Assembly: GCA_959606905.1 (NCBI GenBank)
Contig: CAUHML010000144.1
Coordinates: forward strand, 1 to 8,296
Source: an uncultured Bacteroides sp.
Lineage (GTDB): Bacteria > Bacteroidota > Bacteroidia > Bacteroidales > Bacteroidaceae
Direction: 5' to 3'
DNA length: 8,296 nt
Part shown: one piece after another, positions 7,960 through 8,296 of the stretch
How the letters are laid out: the number at the start of each line of letters is the position of its first letter
Position numbering within the stretch: position 1 is the first letter of the stretch
The notes under the pieces: generated by a model
Databases searched by the model: none
Told to the model about the DNA's origin: nothing
Seen by the model: only the letters and a program-made list of their open reading frames with translations
Program-made: the position numbers and the translations under genes

Positions 7960-7967
7960 CAAATATA
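7960..7967 (-). promoter_or_regulatory. Candidate housekeeping -7 box upstream of the ECF sigma gene
   Basis: TATATTTG on the minus strand matches the Bacteroides -7 consensus TAnnTTTG exactly. It ends 50 bases before the sigma ATG, implying a leader of about 45 bases. No good TTTG -33 element is visible: the expected position falls inside the terminator hairpin at 7980-8003. It therefore looks like a weak or differently helped promoter. Confidence 0.5.
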
Positions 7968-7973
7968 GAGATG

Positions 7974-8003
7974 AAAAAAGCCTACTTCTTAGTGGAAGTA
8001 GGC
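7974..8003 (-). terminator. Intrinsic terminator after the DUF6377-type regulator gene
   Basis: Nine-base perfect inverted repeat GCCTACTTC (7980-7988) and GAAGTAGGC (7995-8003) with a six-base loop. On the minus strand the stem is followed by six T residues (7979-7974), the classic rho-independent form. It lies about 100 bases after the regulator stop codon and just before the sigma promoter, separating the two transcription units. The 98 bases between the terminator and the regulator stop (8004-8101) are AT-rich 3' untranslated sequence in which I see no gene. Confidence 0.85.
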
Positions 8004-8101
8004 GGGAAAGTAAACGTTTTATAGATCAATTATTATATATACATCTAATAATCAACAGTTTATAACAAGACCATTTTTTAGTTTTGGTAAACCGGATAGA
8101 A

Positions 8102-8296
8102 TCATTTTTGAGACAAAGAACCAAGCTTTTTTACCTCCTCCTCAAAGATATTACTATCAAGAGTGGACATTCTCTTCACTTTACTCTTATAATTATAGAT
8201 TGTCTGCACAGAATAATGCAAAAATACAGCAATCTGTCCAACATCGGTAATTCCTAACCGTATCAATGCAAATATGCGTAATTCTGTATTCAGTTG
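8102..8296 (-). CDS. C-terminal fragment of a DUF6377-like helix-turn-helix regulator
   Basis: The last 64 codons of a gene whose start lies beyond the right edge, ending in TGA at 8104-8102. The fragment begins [17 protein letters not shown] and continues [20 protein letters not shown], a LuxR-like helix-turn-helix in which helix two covers VGQIAVFLH and the recognition helix covers [11 protein letters not shown]. It ends in a charged tail EEEVKKLG. This ending is characteristic of Bacteroides regulators with N-terminal TPR repeats, a membrane segment and a coiled coil (DUF6377 type, usually over 500 residues), though none of those upstream parts is visible here. Being co-oriented with the mannosidase locus but separated by a strong terminator, it may be a second regulator of the locus or an unrelated neighbour. 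Confidence 0.8.
   Translation of the reverse strand, partial: QLNTELRIFALIRLGITDVGQIAVFLHYSVQTIYNYKSKVKRMSTLDSNIFEEEVKKLGSLSQK

Noticed and set aside
8079..8086. TAGTTTTG on the plus strand, matching the TAnnTTTG -7 consensus
   Set aside because: It points into the 3' end of the regulator gene, has no -33 partner, and no plus-strand gene follows.

Overview
The window looks like a chromosomal accessory locus from a gut Bacteroides or close relative. The evidence is a Bacteroidetes-type ECF sigma factor, the C-terminus of a DUF6377-like regulator, a TAnnTTTG-type -7 box, lipoprotein signal peptides on glycosidases, and a mannosidase gene set typical of this group. Every gene I can support lies on the minus strand, so transcription runs from high to low coordinates. 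Both outermost genes are cut by the window edges.

In transcription order: (i) 8102-8296 holds the last 64 codons of a regulator with a C-terminal helix-turn-helix, followed by an intrinsic terminator at 7974-8003. (ii) 7385-7909 encodes an ECF sigma factor with a candidate housekeeping promoter at 7960-7967. (iii) The 77-bp gap 7308-7384 carries a candidate ECF-type promoter and the ribosome binding site of the next gene. (iv) 7077-7307 encodes a 76-residue protein resembling only the cytoplasmic, sigma-binding end of a FecR-type anti-sigma factor. (v) 4500-7064 encodes a secreted, divergent GH38 alpha-mannosidase-like protein. (vi) 2142-4481 encodes a GH92 alpha-mannosidase lipoprotein. (vii) 1-2093 encodes most of a GH2 lipoprotein related to exo-beta-glucosaminidases and mannosylglycoprotein endo-beta-mannosidases; its C-terminus lies outside the window.

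The gaps between the 76-residue gene, GH38, GH92 and GH2 are 12, 18 and 48 bp, so these four probably form one operon. GH38 and GH92 enzymes remove alpha-linked mannose. A GH2 beta-mannosidase could then cut the Man-beta-1,4-GlcNAc linkage of an N-glycan core. The likely job is stripping mannose-containing glycans such as N-glycans or mannan, but the exact linkages cannot be read from sequence. No SusC/SusD pair is visible in the window.

The least ordinary parts are the membrane-less mini anti-sigma protein between the sigma factor and its presumed target operon, the possible ECF promoter separating them, and the GH38 protein, whose usual His-x-Asp and Asp-Pro active-site motifs are replaced by other residues. 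I found no tRNA, rRNA, CRISPR array, insertion sequence or long direct repeat.
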